DNA of 59,779 bases from Chromatiales bacterium (GCA_028695255.1 JAQVJI010000004.1:1-59779); one strand, 5' to 3'. Shown: positions 38,697 to 49,209, numbered from the stretch's first letter. Notes: a model not told the origin generated them from the letters alone. Program-made: numbers and translations.

Positions 38697-38933
38697 ATGG
38701 CCAACGATCATCCCAACGGCGATCCCGCCGAACAGGAACTGAAGAAGCTCGAATACCGCATCAACGAGCTGATCAAGACCTGCGAGCGGTTGAAGGACGA
38801 GAATCGCATCCTGCGCGATCAGCAGTCGTCGTTGCTGTCCGAGCGCGACGCGCTGCTGGAGAAGAACGAGCAGGCGCGCATCAAGGTGGAATCGATGATC
38901 ATGCGCCTGAAGTCGATGGAGCAGCCGGCATGA
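38697..38933 (+). CDS. TIGR02449-family (ZapB-like) coiled-coil protein
   Basis: 78 residues from ATG at 38697; almost entirely a coiled coil (AEQELKKLEYRINELIKTCE .. LLEKNEQARIKVESMIMRL). Such small proteins upstream of zapA are thought to work with ZapA at the division ring, like ZapB. Its last four bases overlap the zapA start (ATGA), which supports joint function. Divergent from ygfB. Confidence 0.88.
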   Translation: MANDHPNGDPAEQELKKLEYRINELIKTCERLKDENRILRDQQSSLLSERDALLEKNEQARIKVESMIMRLKSMEQPA

Positions 38934-39244
38934 GCGCATCGGCCACGCCCATCACCGTGTTCATCATGGGCAAGGAATACCGCATCGCCTGTCCGGATGA
39001 CGAGCGCAGCAGCCTGCTCGCATCGGCCAGCCTGCTGGATCAGCGCATGCAGGAGATCCGCGACGGCGGCCGCGTGATCGGCGCCGACCGCATCGCTGTC
39101 ATGGCCGCGCTGAACCTGACCCATGAGATGTTGCAGATGCGCGCGCAGCGCGAAAATGCCGGCCGCACCCTGGCGATGCAGATGCGCAGTCTCCAGGATC
39201 GGATCGAGGACGCGTTGGAACAGAATCGCCAGATGGAATTATGA
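38930..39244 (+). CDS. zapA: Cell division protein ZapA
   Basis: 104 residues. The N-terminal beta region has ITVFIMGKEYRIACPDDERSSLLASAS and the second half is a coiled coil with RIAVMAALNLTHEMLQMR. ZapA crosslinks FtsZ filaments. It is overlapped by the ZapB-like gene and followed directly by 6S RNA, the classic gammaproteobacterial order zapA-ssrS-fau. Confidence 0.95.
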   Translation: MSASATPITVFIMGKEYRIACPDDERSSLLASASLLDQRMQEIRDGGRVIGADRIAVMAALNLTHEMLQMRAQRENAGRTLAMQMRSLQDRIEDALEQNRQMEL

Positions 39245-39247
39245 GCC

Positions 39248-39276
39248 TTGTCGAAACCATCGGCAGCCCATATATC
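39248..39276 (+). promoter_or_regulatory. Possible sigma-70 promoter ahead of 6S RNA
   Basis: TTGTCG at 39248-39253 and TATATC at 39271-39276 with a 17-base spacer, just past the zapA stop. This predicts a transcript start near 39284, roughly 28 bases before the mature 6S 5' end, so a processed precursor would be expected. Confidence 0.4.
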
Positions 39277-39311
39277 CAGATTACTGAAGAGTCACACAGG
39301 TCAGAAAAGGG

Positions 39312-39495
39312 CACCTCTGCGGTGTACGTGAGCGACTGGGTAGTATCCTTGAGCCTAATTCCTTACCCCGGGAGCCGAACTGCCGATGCCGTTGCGCATG
39401 TCCGCCGCGTGCGGAAAGCCTGAAGCATCACCTCGGTTCCCACTTGAACCTTTGGTTCAAGGTCGAAGGTCTGCCACGGCACAGGCGGAGCGTGC
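39312..39495 (+). ncRNA. ssrS: 6S RNA
   Basis: About 184 nt between zapA and the 5-formyl-THF cyclo-ligase gene, where 6S RNA lies in gammaproteobacteria. The 5' part TATCCTTGAGCCTAATTCCTTACC resembles the E. coli CCCCTGAGCCGATATTTCATACC (similar over its core GAGCC..TT..TACC). The 3' part contains the hallmark CTTGAACC-TTT-GGTTCAAGG hairpin near 39443-39462. The ends CACCTCTGC and GCGGAGCGTG can pair to close the rod. It binds the sigma-70 RNA polymerase in stationary phase. Ends are approximate. Confidence 0.85.
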
Positions 39496-39530
39496 CCCCC
39501 TTATTCAGGAACCTGCGACTGAAAGCTGCA

Positions 39531-39583
39531 CCTCGTCTCCTTCTCCCTCGGGGAGAAGGTGGCCCGAAGGGCCGGATGAGGAG
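39531..39583. repeat. GGCCCGAAGGGCC-type intergenic repeat, copy 1
   Basis: Contains the 27-base core at 39557-39583 (AGGTGGCCCGAAGGGCC followed by GGATGAGGAG) that is repeated exactly at 43155-43181. It is preceded by a CTCCCTCGGGGAG mini-hairpin. Core stem GGCCC/GGGCC around a GAA loop. It lies between 6S RNA and the cyclo-ligase gene in the same orientation as its other copy. Confidence 0.8.
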
Positions 39584-39681
39584 CGAGACCGTCAGGTTCC
39601 ACGCAAGAAGCCGCAGGCGCACTTCCGCGGCGGTCTCGTCCTCCACCGGTCACCGGCACGCAGCCGCCGGCCCCGGAAACC

Positions 39682-40284
39682 ATGATGTCCCCACCCTCCC
39701 GCGACGATCTGCGCCGACAGTTGCGTGCCGAGCGCCAGGCGCTGCCGTTGCGTGAGCGCGAGCGGCTGGCGCGCCTCGTGGCGCGCCAGGTGATCGCTTC
39801 ACCAATGTTTCGCAGCAGCCATCACATCGCGGCCTACATACCCTGCCGCGGCGAAGTGGACCCGACACCGATCCTGCACGAGGCCAGGCAACGCGGCAAA
39901 CGCATCTACCTGCCGGTGCTGTCGCGCCTGCACGCAAGGCGCATGTGGTTCGTCGAATGGACCCCCAAGACGCGCTTCGTGAACAACCGCTTCGGCATTC
40001 CGGAACCGCGCGGCACACGCAATGGACGGGGACACACGCACATCGCGCGTCTGGATCTGGTCCTCACACCACTGGTCGCCTTCGATCGTCACGGTCATCG
40101 CATCGGCATGGGTGGCGGCTATTACGACACCTCGTTCGCGCAACTCAACCATCGGCTCGCGTGGCGCAAACCGCGCCTGCTCGGTCTGGCCTATGCGTTT
40201 CAGGAAGCTGGGCAGATCGAACATCACCCCTGGGACGTGCATCTCGATGCCATCGCCACCGAGAAGCAGCTGATCGTTCCGTGA
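39682..40284 (+). CDS. 5-formyltetrahydrofolate cyclo-ligase
   Basis: 200 residues; YgfA/Fau (MTHFS) family. It turns 5-formyl-THF into 5,10-methenyl-THF using ATP. Conserved parts: RDDLRRQLRAERQAL, AAYIPCRGEVDPTPIL and the C-terminal DLVLTPLVAFDRHGHRIGMGGGYYDTSF, which contains the GxGxGYYD signature. Located after 6S RNA as in E. coli, which fits the glycine-cleavage/one-carbon genes elsewhere in this window. Confidence 0.95.
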   Translation: MMSPPSRDDLRRQLRAERQALPLRERERLARLVARQVIASPMFRSSHHIAAYIPCRGEVDPTPILHEARQRGKRIYLPVLSRLHARRMWFVEWTPKTRFVNNRFGIPEPRGTRNGRGHTHIARLDLVLTPLVAFDRHGHRIGMGGGYYDTSFAQLNHRLAWRKPRLLGLAYAFQEAGQIEHHPWDVHLDAIATEKQLIVP

Positions 40285-40339
40285 GCGAGCCAACGCGGCA
40301 CCTTCCCGAACGTCCCGACAATCATCCACGGAGCACACG

Positions 40340-40798
40340 ATGGCCTATTGGCTGATGAAATCCGAACCCGATGTCTTCGGCATCGACGACCTCGAACGCG
40401 TGCGCATCGAACCCTGGGACGGCGTTCGCAACTATCAGGCGCGCAACATGATGCGCGACCAGATGAAGCTCGGCGACCTCGCCTTCCTCTATCACTCCAA
40501 CTGCGAGGTGCCCGGCATCGTCGGCATCATGCGCATTGAGCGCGAGGGTTACCCGGACGAAACGGCGCGCGACCCGGAATCGAAATACCACGATCCCGCC
40601 GCCACAACGGACAATCCGCGCTGGTATCGCGTCGACGTCGGCTTCGTGCGTCGCCTGCCGCGCAACGTTCCGTTGTCCGAGCTCAAGGCCCGTGCGGAAC
40701 TCGCCGGCATGCCGCTGGTACGCAAGGGCAACCGACTATCGGTGATGCCGGTCACGCCGCAGGAATGGCAGTGCATTCTGAACATGGCCGGTGAGTGA
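40340..40798 (+). CDS. EVE-domain protein
   Basis: 152 residues beginning MAYWLMKSEPDVFGIDDL, the EVE-domain signature. It continues with WDGVRNYQARNMMRDQMKLGD (key motif GVRNYQARN) and FLYHSNCEVPGIVGI. EVE domains are PUA-like and bind modified bases in RNA or DNA. In this stand-alone form the target is unknown. It follows the cyclo-ligase by 55 bases. Confidence 0.95.
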   Translation: MAYWLMKSEPDVFGIDDLERVRIEPWDGVRNYQARNMMRDQMKLGDLAFLYHSNCEVPGIVGIMRIEREGYPDETARDPESKYHDPAATTDNPRWYRVDVGFVRRLPRNVPLSELKARAELAGMPLVRKGNRLSVMPVTPQEWQCILNMAGE

Positions 40799-41022
40799 GC
40801 GCACTCGCGCGGACGTTTCGATCGTCGCTGCGACCGCACTTCCGGAATTGCAGAATCACGCACCGAATGCAGTCGGTCGGAGAGTCATTCACGCATCGAC
40901 GGATGTCTCGCGACGAGTAGAGAAGGGTGCATCGATGAGGTCGTGAGCGCAGTGAAAAAATCGGTCCGCAAAAAAGCGTTCACGAATACAAAAAAATCTC
41001 TAGTATTTTGAAACGGGTTGAT

Positions 41023-41048
41023 TATACTCAGGTGCGGGTATCCGCACC
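41023..41048 (+). promoter_or_regulatory. -10 box and 5'-end mRNA hairpin of the H1-like gene
   Basis: An A/T-rich patch (40970-41028) ends in TATACT at 41023-41028; no good -35 is seen at the right distance. Directly after it, GGTGCGG-GTAT-CCGCACC (41031-41048) forms a 7-bp hairpin that would be the very 5' end of the message. The ribosome site CGGAGGG follows, then ATG at 41071. Confidence 0.5.
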
Positions 41049-41070
41049 TTACGCTCGGAGGGAAAACTAA

Positions 41071-41394
41071 ATGGCAATAAAGAAAGCTGCTGTGAAGAAG
41101 AAGGCCGCTGTTAAGAAGAAGGCGGCTCCGAAGAAAAAGGTCGCTCTTAAAAAGGTGGCCGTGAAGAAGAAGGCTGCGGTGAAGAAGAAAGCCGCAACCA
41201 AGAAGAAGGCGGCTCCGAAGAAAAAAGCAGCCGTGAAGAAGAAGGCGGCTCCGAAGAAGAAGGCCGCTGCAAAGAAGAAGGCGGCTCCGAAGAAAAAAGC
41301 AGCCGTGAAGAAGAAGGCGGCTCCGAAGAAGAAGGCCGCAACCAAGAAGAAGGTGGCCCGCAAGAAGACGGTGGCGATGCCCGCCGCCAGTTGA
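41071..41394 (+). CDS. Lysine/alanine-repeat histone-H1-like protein
   Basis: 107 residues, about half lysine, made of tandem KKKAA(V/P/T)-type repeats (for example AAVKKKAAPKKK) like the C-terminal tail of histone H1 and the AlgP/HctB-type proteins. It very probably binds DNA or RNA non-specifically and compacts the nucleoid. The DNA is a matching run of AAGAAGGCGGCTCCG-like repeats, so its length may vary between strains. It has its own A/T-rich promoter region, a 5' hairpin and a strong terminator, so it is a monocistronic unit. Confidence 0.88.
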   Translation: MAIKKAAVKKKAAVKKKAAPKKKVALKKVAVKKKAAVKKKAATKKKAAPKKKAAVKKKAAPKKKAAAKKKAAPKKKAAVKKKAAPKKKAATKKKVARKKTVAMPAAS

Positions 41395-41438
41395 GCGAGG
41401 TACCGAGGGAGCGAAAAGTAGCGCTCCCGTTCATGAAA

Positions 41439-41466
41439 AGGGGTCCGCATGCGGACCCCTTTTTTT
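41439..41466 (+). terminator. Rho-independent terminator of the H1-like gene
   Basis: 9-bp stem AGGGGTCCG / CGGACCCCT around CATG, then six T or more. It lies between the H1-like gene and the convergent ilvA. Confidence 0.95.
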
Positions 41467-41497
41467 GTGGCCTGTCGCCGCAGCCGGACGACGGGGT

Positions 41498-43012
41498 TCA
41501 ACCCAGGAACAGGCGATACACCGGGTTCTCCATCTCGTCCCACCACGGGTAACCCACCTCCTCCAGGAAGGCATGAAAGCGGCGCTTGTCCCGCTCGGGC
41601 ACCTGCATGCCGACCAGCACGCGCCCGTAGGCGGCACCGTGATTGCGGTAGTGGAACAGCGAGATGTTCCAGTCCGAACCCATGCGGGTCAGAAAATTCA
41701 GCAACGCCCCCGGCCGTTCCGGAAACTCGAAACGGTAGACGATCTCGTCCTGCACGTTCGGCGCATGCCCGCCGACCATGTGCCGCAGATGGACCTTGGC
41801 CATCTCGTTGTCCGACAGGTCGACCACCGGATAGCCCTTCTCCTCCAGATGCCGGCGGATGTGCTCGCGCTCGACATCACCCTCGGTCAGACGGATGCCG
41901 ACGAACACCTGCGCATCCCGCGCATCGGCGTAGCGATAGTTGAACTCGGTGATGCCGCGCTTGCCGATCGCGCGACAGAAGGTGCGGAAGCTGCCCGGCC
42001 GTTCCGGAATGGTGACGGCGAACAGGGCCTCGCGGCGCTCGCCGAGTTCGGCCCGTTCGGCGACGTGACGCAGACGGTCGAAGTTGATGTTGGCGCCACT
42101 GTTGATCGCCACCAGACGTGCGTCGCGCAGTCCGTGTCGTTCGACGTACTTCTTGAGACCGGCCACCGCCAGCGCGCCCGCGGGTTCCGACACGGCGCGC
42201 GTGTCGTCGAAGATGTCCTTGATGGCGGCGCATATCTCGTCGGTGCTGACGAGCAGCATCCCGTCGACCAACTCGCGCGCGAGCCGGAAGGTCTCCTTGC
42301 CGACCTGCTTCACCGCCGCGCCGTCGGCGAAGATGCCGACCTGATCCAGCACCACGCGCCGCCCCTTTTCGAGCGCGCGCGTCATCGACGGCGCGTCGTC
42401 CGGCTCCACGCCGATGATGCGGATCTCGGGACGCAACGCCTTTATATATGAGGCGACGCCACCGATCAGCCCGCCGCCGCCGACGCTGACGAAGACGGCA
42501 TCCAGCGGACCCGGATGCTGACGCAGGATTTCCATCGCCACCGTGCCCTGACCGGCGATCACGTCGGGATCGTCGTAGGGATGAATGAAGGCCAGTCCCT
42601 GGTCGGCGGCGAGTTGCATCGCGTGGTCGCAGGCCTCGTCGTAACTGTCGCCGAACAGCACGGCCTTGGCGCCGAGGTTGCGCACCGACTCGACCTTGAT
42701 CGAAGGCGTAGTGACGGGCATCACGATCACCGCCTTGGTGCCCAGACGCTGACTCGCGAGCGCCACACCCTGCGCGTGATTGCCGGCGGAGGCTGCGATC
42801 ACGCCGCGCGCGCGGACCTCTTCCGGCAGGAGATAGATCTTGTTGTAGGCACCACGCAGCTTGAACGAGAACACCGGTTGCAGGTCCTCGCGCTTGAGCA
42901 GCACATGACTGCCGAGCCGGCGCGACAGTCCGGGCATGGGGTCGAGCGGCGTCTCGCGCGCCACGTCGTAGACGCGGGCGGTCAGAATCCTCTCCAGATA
43001 GCGTTTGGGCAT
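41498..43012 (-). CDS. ilvA: Threonine ammonia-lyase, biosynthetic
   Basis: 504 residues, the long biosynthetic form. PLP fold with the lysine in VFSFKLRGAYNKIY (about residues 57-70), SAGNHAQGVAL, and SVGGGGLIGGVASYIK. Two ACT-like regulatory domains at the C-terminus (RPGSFRTFCRAIGKRGITEFNY and RPGALLNFLTRMGSDWNISLFHYRNHGAAYGRVL, key RPG starts) mediate isoleucine inhibition. It makes 2-oxobutanoate for isoleucine. Convergent with the H1-like gene and divergent from rpiA. Confidence 0.97.
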   Translation of the reverse strand: MPKRYLERILTARVYDVARETPLDPMPGLSRRLGSHVLLKREDLQPVFSFKLRGAYNKIYLLPEEVRARGVIAASAGNHAQGVALASQRLGTKAVIVMPVTTPSIKVESVRNLGAKAVLFGDSYDEACDHAMQLAADQGLAFIHPYDDPDVIAGQGTVAMEILRQHPGPLDAVFVSVGGGGLIGGVASYIKALRPEIRIIGVEPDDAPSMTRALEKGRRVVLDQVGIFADGAAVKQVGKETFRLARELVDGMLLVSTDEICAAIKDIFDDTRAVSEPAGALAVAGLKKYVERHGLRDARLVAINSGANINFDRLRHVAERAELGERREALFAVTIPERPGSFRTFCRAIGKRGITEFNYRYADARDAQVFVGIRLTEGDVEREHIRRHLEEKGYPVVDLSDNEMAKVHLRHMVGGHAPNVQDEIVYRFEFPERPGALLNFLTRMGSDWNISLFHYRNHGAAYGRVLVGMQVPERDKRRFHAFLEEVGYPWWDEMENPVYRLFLG

Positions 43013-43128
43013 GGTGTTTCCGGAAGCAGGGAGCGAAGTTCACAGCTTATAGCTTTCACCCCCGTGCTTGAAGCGCAACCGGCTTGCCGATACGCTTGCG
43101 GGCCAAGAAAGACCGTCGCACAGCGGCA

Positions 43129-43183
43129 CCTCAGATCCTCCCTCCAGCGGGAGCAGGTGGCCCGAAGGGCCGGATGAGGAGGG
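43129..43183. repeat. GGCCCGAAGGGCC-type intergenic repeat, copy 2
   Basis: Carries the 27-base core at 43155-43181 identical to 39557-39583, preceded by CCTCCAGCGGGAG where copy 1 has CTCCCTCGGGGAG. It lies in the ilvA-rpiA divergent region. Same orientation as copy 1 and about 3.6 kb away. Confidence 0.8.
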
Positions 43184-43236
43184 CGCCACGCGACGAGTCC
43201 CCATAACAGACGAGCACACGCACAGGAAGACATCCC

Positions 43237-43893
43237 ATGACACAAGACGAAATGAAGAAGGCCGCAGCCGAGGCCGCGATCGAATACGTGCAGCCCGGCA
43301 TGATCATCGGCATCGGCACCGGCTCCACCGCCAACCATTTCATCGATGCCCTGGCCCGCATCAAGGGCAGGATCGAAGGCACGGTCGCGAGTTCCGAGGC
43401 CAGCGCCAAGCGTCTGCGCGATCACGGCATTCCGGTGCTCGACCTGAACAGCGCCGGCCAGCTCTCGCTCTACGTCGACGGCGCCGACGAGGCCACCCGT
43501 CACCTGCATCTGATCAAGGGCGGCGGTGGCGCACTCACGCGCGAAAAGATCGTGGCGGCGGCGAGCGAGAAGTTCGTCTGCATCGCAGACGACTCGAAGC
43601 TGGTGGACCTGCTCGGCGCCTTCCCGCTGCCGGTCGAGGTGATTCCGATGGCGCGCAGCTACGTCGCGCGCGAGCTGGTCAAGCACGGCGGCCGACCGCA
43701 GTTGCGCGAGGGCTTCACCACCGACAACGGCAATCTGATCCTCGACGTCCACAACCTCCAGATCATGGACCCGGTCGCGCTCGAAACCGAACTCAACCAG
43801 ATCGCCGGCGTGGTCACGGTCGGCATCTTCGCGCGGCGGCCGGCCGACGTGCTGATCCTGGGCGGCAAGGACGGCGTGCGCACGCTGAAATAA
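43237..43893 (+). CDS. rpiA: Ribose-5-phosphate isomerase A
   Basis: 218 residues. It interconverts ribose-5-phosphate and ribulose-5-phosphate. Motifs: [46 protein letters not shown] and [17 protein letters not shown], which hold the phosphate-binding loop and the catalytic Asp, Glu and Lys. Family length is normal. The gene is usually next to ilvA in gammaproteobacteria, as here. Confidence 0.97.
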   Translation: MTQDEMKKAAAEAAIEYVQPGMIIGIGTGSTANHFIDALARIKGRIEGTVASSEASAKRLRDHGIPVLDLNSAGQLSLYVDGADEATRHLHLIKGGGGALTREKIVAAASEKFVCIADDSKLVDLLGAFPLPVEVIPMARSYVARELVKHGGRPQLREGFTTDNGNLILDVHNLQIMDPVALETELNQIAGVVTVGIFARRPADVLILGGKDGVRTLK

Positions 43894-44142
43894 TCCGACC
43901 TCGCCGATCGGCTTGTGGTAGAGTGCGCGCAGTTTGTAGACGGGTGCCGCCCCGGAATGACCTCTGGCGGCATCCACTGAGTACCTCCTGATTCGCTTCG
44001 CTGTTTCGCTTCGCGTTTCGATGGCCGGTATTCACAAACCGGTCGCGGACAGCCCGCCAAGGCCTTTCCCCGATGTCCCTTCGACTGCCGACCCCATGAC
44101 GGGCCGGTCTGCCTTGGCGTTTGCGTACGAGGAATATCATTC

Positions 44143-45501
44143 ATGCCTTTTTCCAATCTTGGACTTTCCCCCGCCCTGCTGCGTGCCATCGCCGATCAGG
44201 GTTACGACGCCCCGACGCCCGTGCAGCAGCAGGCGATCCCCGCCGTGCTGGAAGGCCGCGACCTGATGGCCAGCGCCCAGACCGGCACCGGCAAGACCGC
44301 CGCCTTCACGCTGCCGATGCTGCAAATCCTCATGGACGGCGCCAGCGGCGCCCGTCGTCAGGTGCGCGCGCTGGTGCTGACGCCGACGCGTGAACTGGCC
44401 GCCCAGGTGCACGAGAGCGTGCGCACCTACGGCGCCCACCTGCCGCTGCGCTGCACCGAGATCTACGGCGGCATGGCCATGCACCCGCAGGTCAACGCGC
44501 TGCGCAAGGGCGTCGACATCGTGGTCGCCACGCCGGGCCGCTTGCAGGACCACCTCGACCGCCGCAACGTCGATCTGTCCGGCGTGCAGATGCTGGTGCT
44601 GGACGAGGGCGATCGCATGCTCGACATGGGCTTCCTGCCGGCGATCGAACGTATCCTGAAGGAACTGCCGACCGATCGGCAGACGATGCTGTTCTCCGCC
44701 ACCTTCTCCGGCCCGATCCGCAAGCTGGCCCAGCGCCTGCTGAAGGATCCGCAGTTGATCGAGGTCGCGCGTCCGAACAGCGTCAACGACATGGTCACGC
44801 AGGCCGCCTATCTGGTCGACGGCGCGCGCAAGCGCGAGCTGCTCGCCCACCTGATCGGCTCGCAGGACTGGAAGCAGGTGCTGGTGTTCACGCGCACCAA
44901 GCACGGCGCCGACCGCCTCGCCAAGCAACTGACGCAGGACGGCATCGACGCCACCTCGATCCACGGCGACAAGACCCAGGGCCAGCGCAGCCGTGCGCTC
45001 GCGCAGTTCAAGCGTCAGTCCGTGCGCGCGCTGGTCGCCACCGACGTGGCCGCGCGCGGTCTCGACATCGACCAGCTCCCGCACGTGGTCAACTTCGATC
45101 TGCCGCTCAATCCGGAAGACTACGTGCACCGCATCGGTCGCACCGGCCGCGGCGGCCTGACCGGCACCGCGACTTCGCTGGTGTGCTTCGAGGAACGGAA
45201 TCAGTTCACCGCCATCAAGCGTCTGCTCAACAGCGAGATCGCGGCCAACGTGGTCGAGGGCTTCGAGCCGCAGCAGCGCAGCTTCGACCGCCCGGCCGGC
45301 GGCAAGCACCGCAAGGGCGCCGCGCCGCGTCATATTGCGCCGCGCGACGGTGCACCGCGCTCGAATGGTCCGCGTCCGAGCGGCTCGCATCCGAGTGGCA
45401 ACGGCCCGCGCCGCGACAAGCCGGCGAACGGCAGCGCGCGTCCGCATCACCACCGCCGTGGCGACGCGAACCGCGGCAACGGCACGCGACGGGAGTTCTG
45501 A
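44143..45501 (+). CDS. RhlE-type DEAD-box RNA helicase with DEGD motif II
   Basis: 452 residues. Q motif and motif I ([17 protein letters not shown]), [21 protein letters not shown] in [21 protein letters not shown] and HRIGRTGR are all present. Motif II reads [13 protein letters not shown]: the codons GAC GAG GGC GAT give DEGD, not DEAD. The C-terminal about 90 residues are a basic Gly/Pro/Arg/His-rich tail ([17 protein letters not shown]). It probably remodels ribosomal or mRNA structure, often induced by cold. A 249-base leader precedes it and a terminator follows. Confidence 0.95.
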   Translation: MPFSNLGLSPALLRAIADQGYDAPTPVQQQAIPAVLEGRDLMASAQTGTGKTAAFTLPMLQILMDGASGARRQVRALVLTPTRELAAQVHESVRTYGAHLPLRCTEIYGGMAMHPQVNALRKGVDIVVATPGRLQDHLDRRNVDLSGVQMLVLDEGDRMLDMGFLPAIERILKELPTDRQTMLFSATFSGPIRKLAQRLLKDPQLIEVARPNSVNDMVTQAAYLVDGARKRELLAHLIGSQDWKQVLVFTRTKHGADRLAKQLTQDGIDATSIHGDKTQGQRSRALAQFKRQSVRALVATDVAARGLDIDQLPHVVNFDLPLNPEDYVHRIGRTGRGGLTGTATSLVCFEERNQFTAIKRLLNSEIAANVVEGFEPQQRSFDRPAGGKHRKGAAPRHIAPRDGAPRSNGPRPSGSHPSGNGPRRDKPANGSARPHHHRRGDANRGNGTRREF

Positions 45502-45531
45502 CGGGAGCCACGATTGGCGTCCGACAGGTCG

Positions 45532-45563
45532 AAAGGGCCGTCTCGCGAGAGACGGCCCTTTTT
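45532..45563 (+). terminator. Rho-independent terminator after the RhlE-type gene
   Basis: 13-bp stem AAAGGGCCGTCTC / GAGACGGCCCTTT with a GCGA loop and a T-run, 30 bases after the stop. It separates the helicase from recQ. Confidence 0.93.
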
Positions 45564-45654
45564 CGTTTCCCGGCACGGCCCCGTCACGGCTTGCCGGTCG
45601 ACCCACCGCCCGCTAACCTGAGCGCCTCATCTCCAACCTCCCGCGCTTCATCCC

Positions 45655-47772
<2,118 letters not shown>

Positions 47773-48128
47773 CGGTTCGTGCGCGCCGTGTGGGAGCGGC
47801 TCTGCCGCGATCGGACTCGGCACGTTGCGCTGTCGCGGCAGAGCCGCTCCCACACCTCCCGCGCCTTTCGTCTCACACCGCCCCATCCGCTATACTTCCC
47901 TCCACATCCCAACCTCTCTTGACGCCGGATATGGATCTTGTCTGAACCCCGTCGTCGATGCACCGCCCGCATGGGTGGCGCCCTTCGACGACCTCTCCTC
48001 GGTGGCGGTGCCGACACCGGCCCCGCCGATGACTGCGCGCTTGCGCGCGTTCCGGTCATGCAGCCACGGCAGCCGCCGATTGCGGACGGCCGTTCGTTGC
48101 ATGCCGGTCCGATACGAGTGGATCAGAC
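47773..48128. other. Intergenic stretch with a palindromic repeat but no gene
   Basis: About 356 bases between recQ and rsgA. It holds the long inverted repeat at 47788-47855 and then about 270 bases in which I see no credible gene; the short frames have no domain or clear ribosome site. The rsgA promoter should be here. Confidence 0.5.
47788..47855. repeat. 23-bp inverted repeat, REP-like palindrome
   Basis: GTGTGGGAGCGGCTCTGCCG.. at 47788-47810 is matched perfectly by its reverse complement at 47833-47855, with a 22-base spacer. The GTGGGAGCGGCT start is like the REP palindromes of pseudomonads and relatives. It lies 15 bases after the recQ stop and could also stabilise or end the recQ message. 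Confidence 0.85.
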
Positions 48129-49202
48129 ATGTCCAGCAATACTCCAACCCCGACGCTGGCCCGGCTGGGCTGGCACACGTTCTTTGAACGACAGATCGAC
48201 GACGCACGACGGCATCTGCACGCCGCACGCGTGATCGGCCAACATCACGAACGACTGCGCATCCAGCACGAGCACGGCATCCACGACGCCGCCGTTGCGG
48301 GCGCGTTGCGTCATGCGGGCAGACTTCCCGTCGTCGGCGACTGGGTGCTGTTCGCGGACTACGGCGGCACGGCACGCATCGAGGCATGCCTGCACGCACG
48401 CAGCCTGCTCGCCCGGCGCGCCGCCGGTACGCGGCTCGCCGAACAAGCCATCGCCGCCAACGTCGACATCGCCTTCATCGTCAGCGCCTGCAACGACGAC
48501 TTCAGTCCACGACGGCTGGAACGCTATCTCGCGCTCACGCTCGCCGTCGGCATGCGGCCGGTGCTGCTGCTCACGCGCGCCGACCTCACCGACCCGACGC
48601 CGTATCTCGCCGCGGCACAGACGGTGGCAGCCGGTCATCCATTGCTCGCGGTCGATGCCCACGCCGCAGAGACGGCGACACGTCTGCGACCATGGATCGA
48701 CGCCGGCGAGACGGCCGTCCTGCTCGGTTCCTCGGGCGTCGGCAAGTCCACCCTCGTCAATCGCCTGCTCGGGCGGGAATTCGCGGCGACGGCTGCTATC
48801 CGCAACGAGGATTCAAAGGGCCGACACACCACGACCGCGCGCAATCTCTATCTCCTGGAAGGCGGCGGCTGCCTGATCGACACGCCCGGCATGCGCGAAC
48901 TGCAACTGACCGGCGACGAGGCGGGTGCGGACCAGGCATTCCCGGAACTCTCGCGCTACGCAGGCCAATGCCGGTTCAGCGACTGTACGCATCGGCATGA
49001 ACCGGGCTGCGCGGTACGCGCCGCACTGGAGCGTGGCGAGATCGATGCCGCGCGCTGGGAAAGCCACGAACACCTGCGACGAGAGCAGGCGGCGAATGCG
49101 CGCCGGCTGGGCGACGCGCATGAACGTCACCGGCAGGAAAAGGTCTGGGGAAGGATGGTTCGCGACGCCCTGAACGCCAAACGCCGACGGCGCGAGGAAT
49201 GA
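48129..49202 (+). CDS. rsgA: Ribosome small-subunit-dependent GTPase RsgA
   Basis: 357 residues. It helps late 30S ribosome maturation. Circularly permuted GTPase: the G4-like motif is LLTRADLTD (usually NKxD or TKAD), then G1 GSSGVGKSTLVN, an SKGRHTT switch and DTPGMREL (G3). A C-terminal zinc motif has CRFSDCTHRHEPGC. An N-terminal OB domain with LPVVGDWVLFA precedes. It belongs to the RsgA subgroup with TxAD rather than NKxD. Confidence 0.93.
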   Translation: MSSNTPTPTLARLGWHTFFERQIDDARRHLHAARVIGQHHERLRIQHEHGIHDAAVAGALRHAGRLPVVGDWVLFADYGGTARIEACLHARSLLARRAAGTRLAEQAIAANVDIAFIVSACNDDFSPRRLERYLALTLAVGMRPVLLLTRADLTDPTPYLAAAQTVAAGHPLLAVDAHAAETATRLRPWIDAGETAVLLGSSGVGKSTLVNRLLGREFAATAAIRNEDSKGRHTTTARNLYLLEGGGCLIDTPGMRELQLTGDEAGADQAFPELSRYAGQCRFSDCTHRHEPGCAVRAALERGEIDAARWESHEHLRREQAANARRLGDAHERHRQEKVWGRMVRDALNAKRRRREE

Positions 49203-49209
49203 CGTCGAC

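Noticed and set aside
41071-41394. Reading the Lys/Ala repeat region as a non-coding tandem repeat or CRISPR
   Set aside because: The repeats are codon-phased, with a ribosome site, start, stop and terminator, and there are no unique spacers.
47938-48234. 98-codon frame between recQ and rsgA
   Set aside because: It overlaps rsgA in a different phase, has no ribosome site or domain, and its composition is typical of chance frames.
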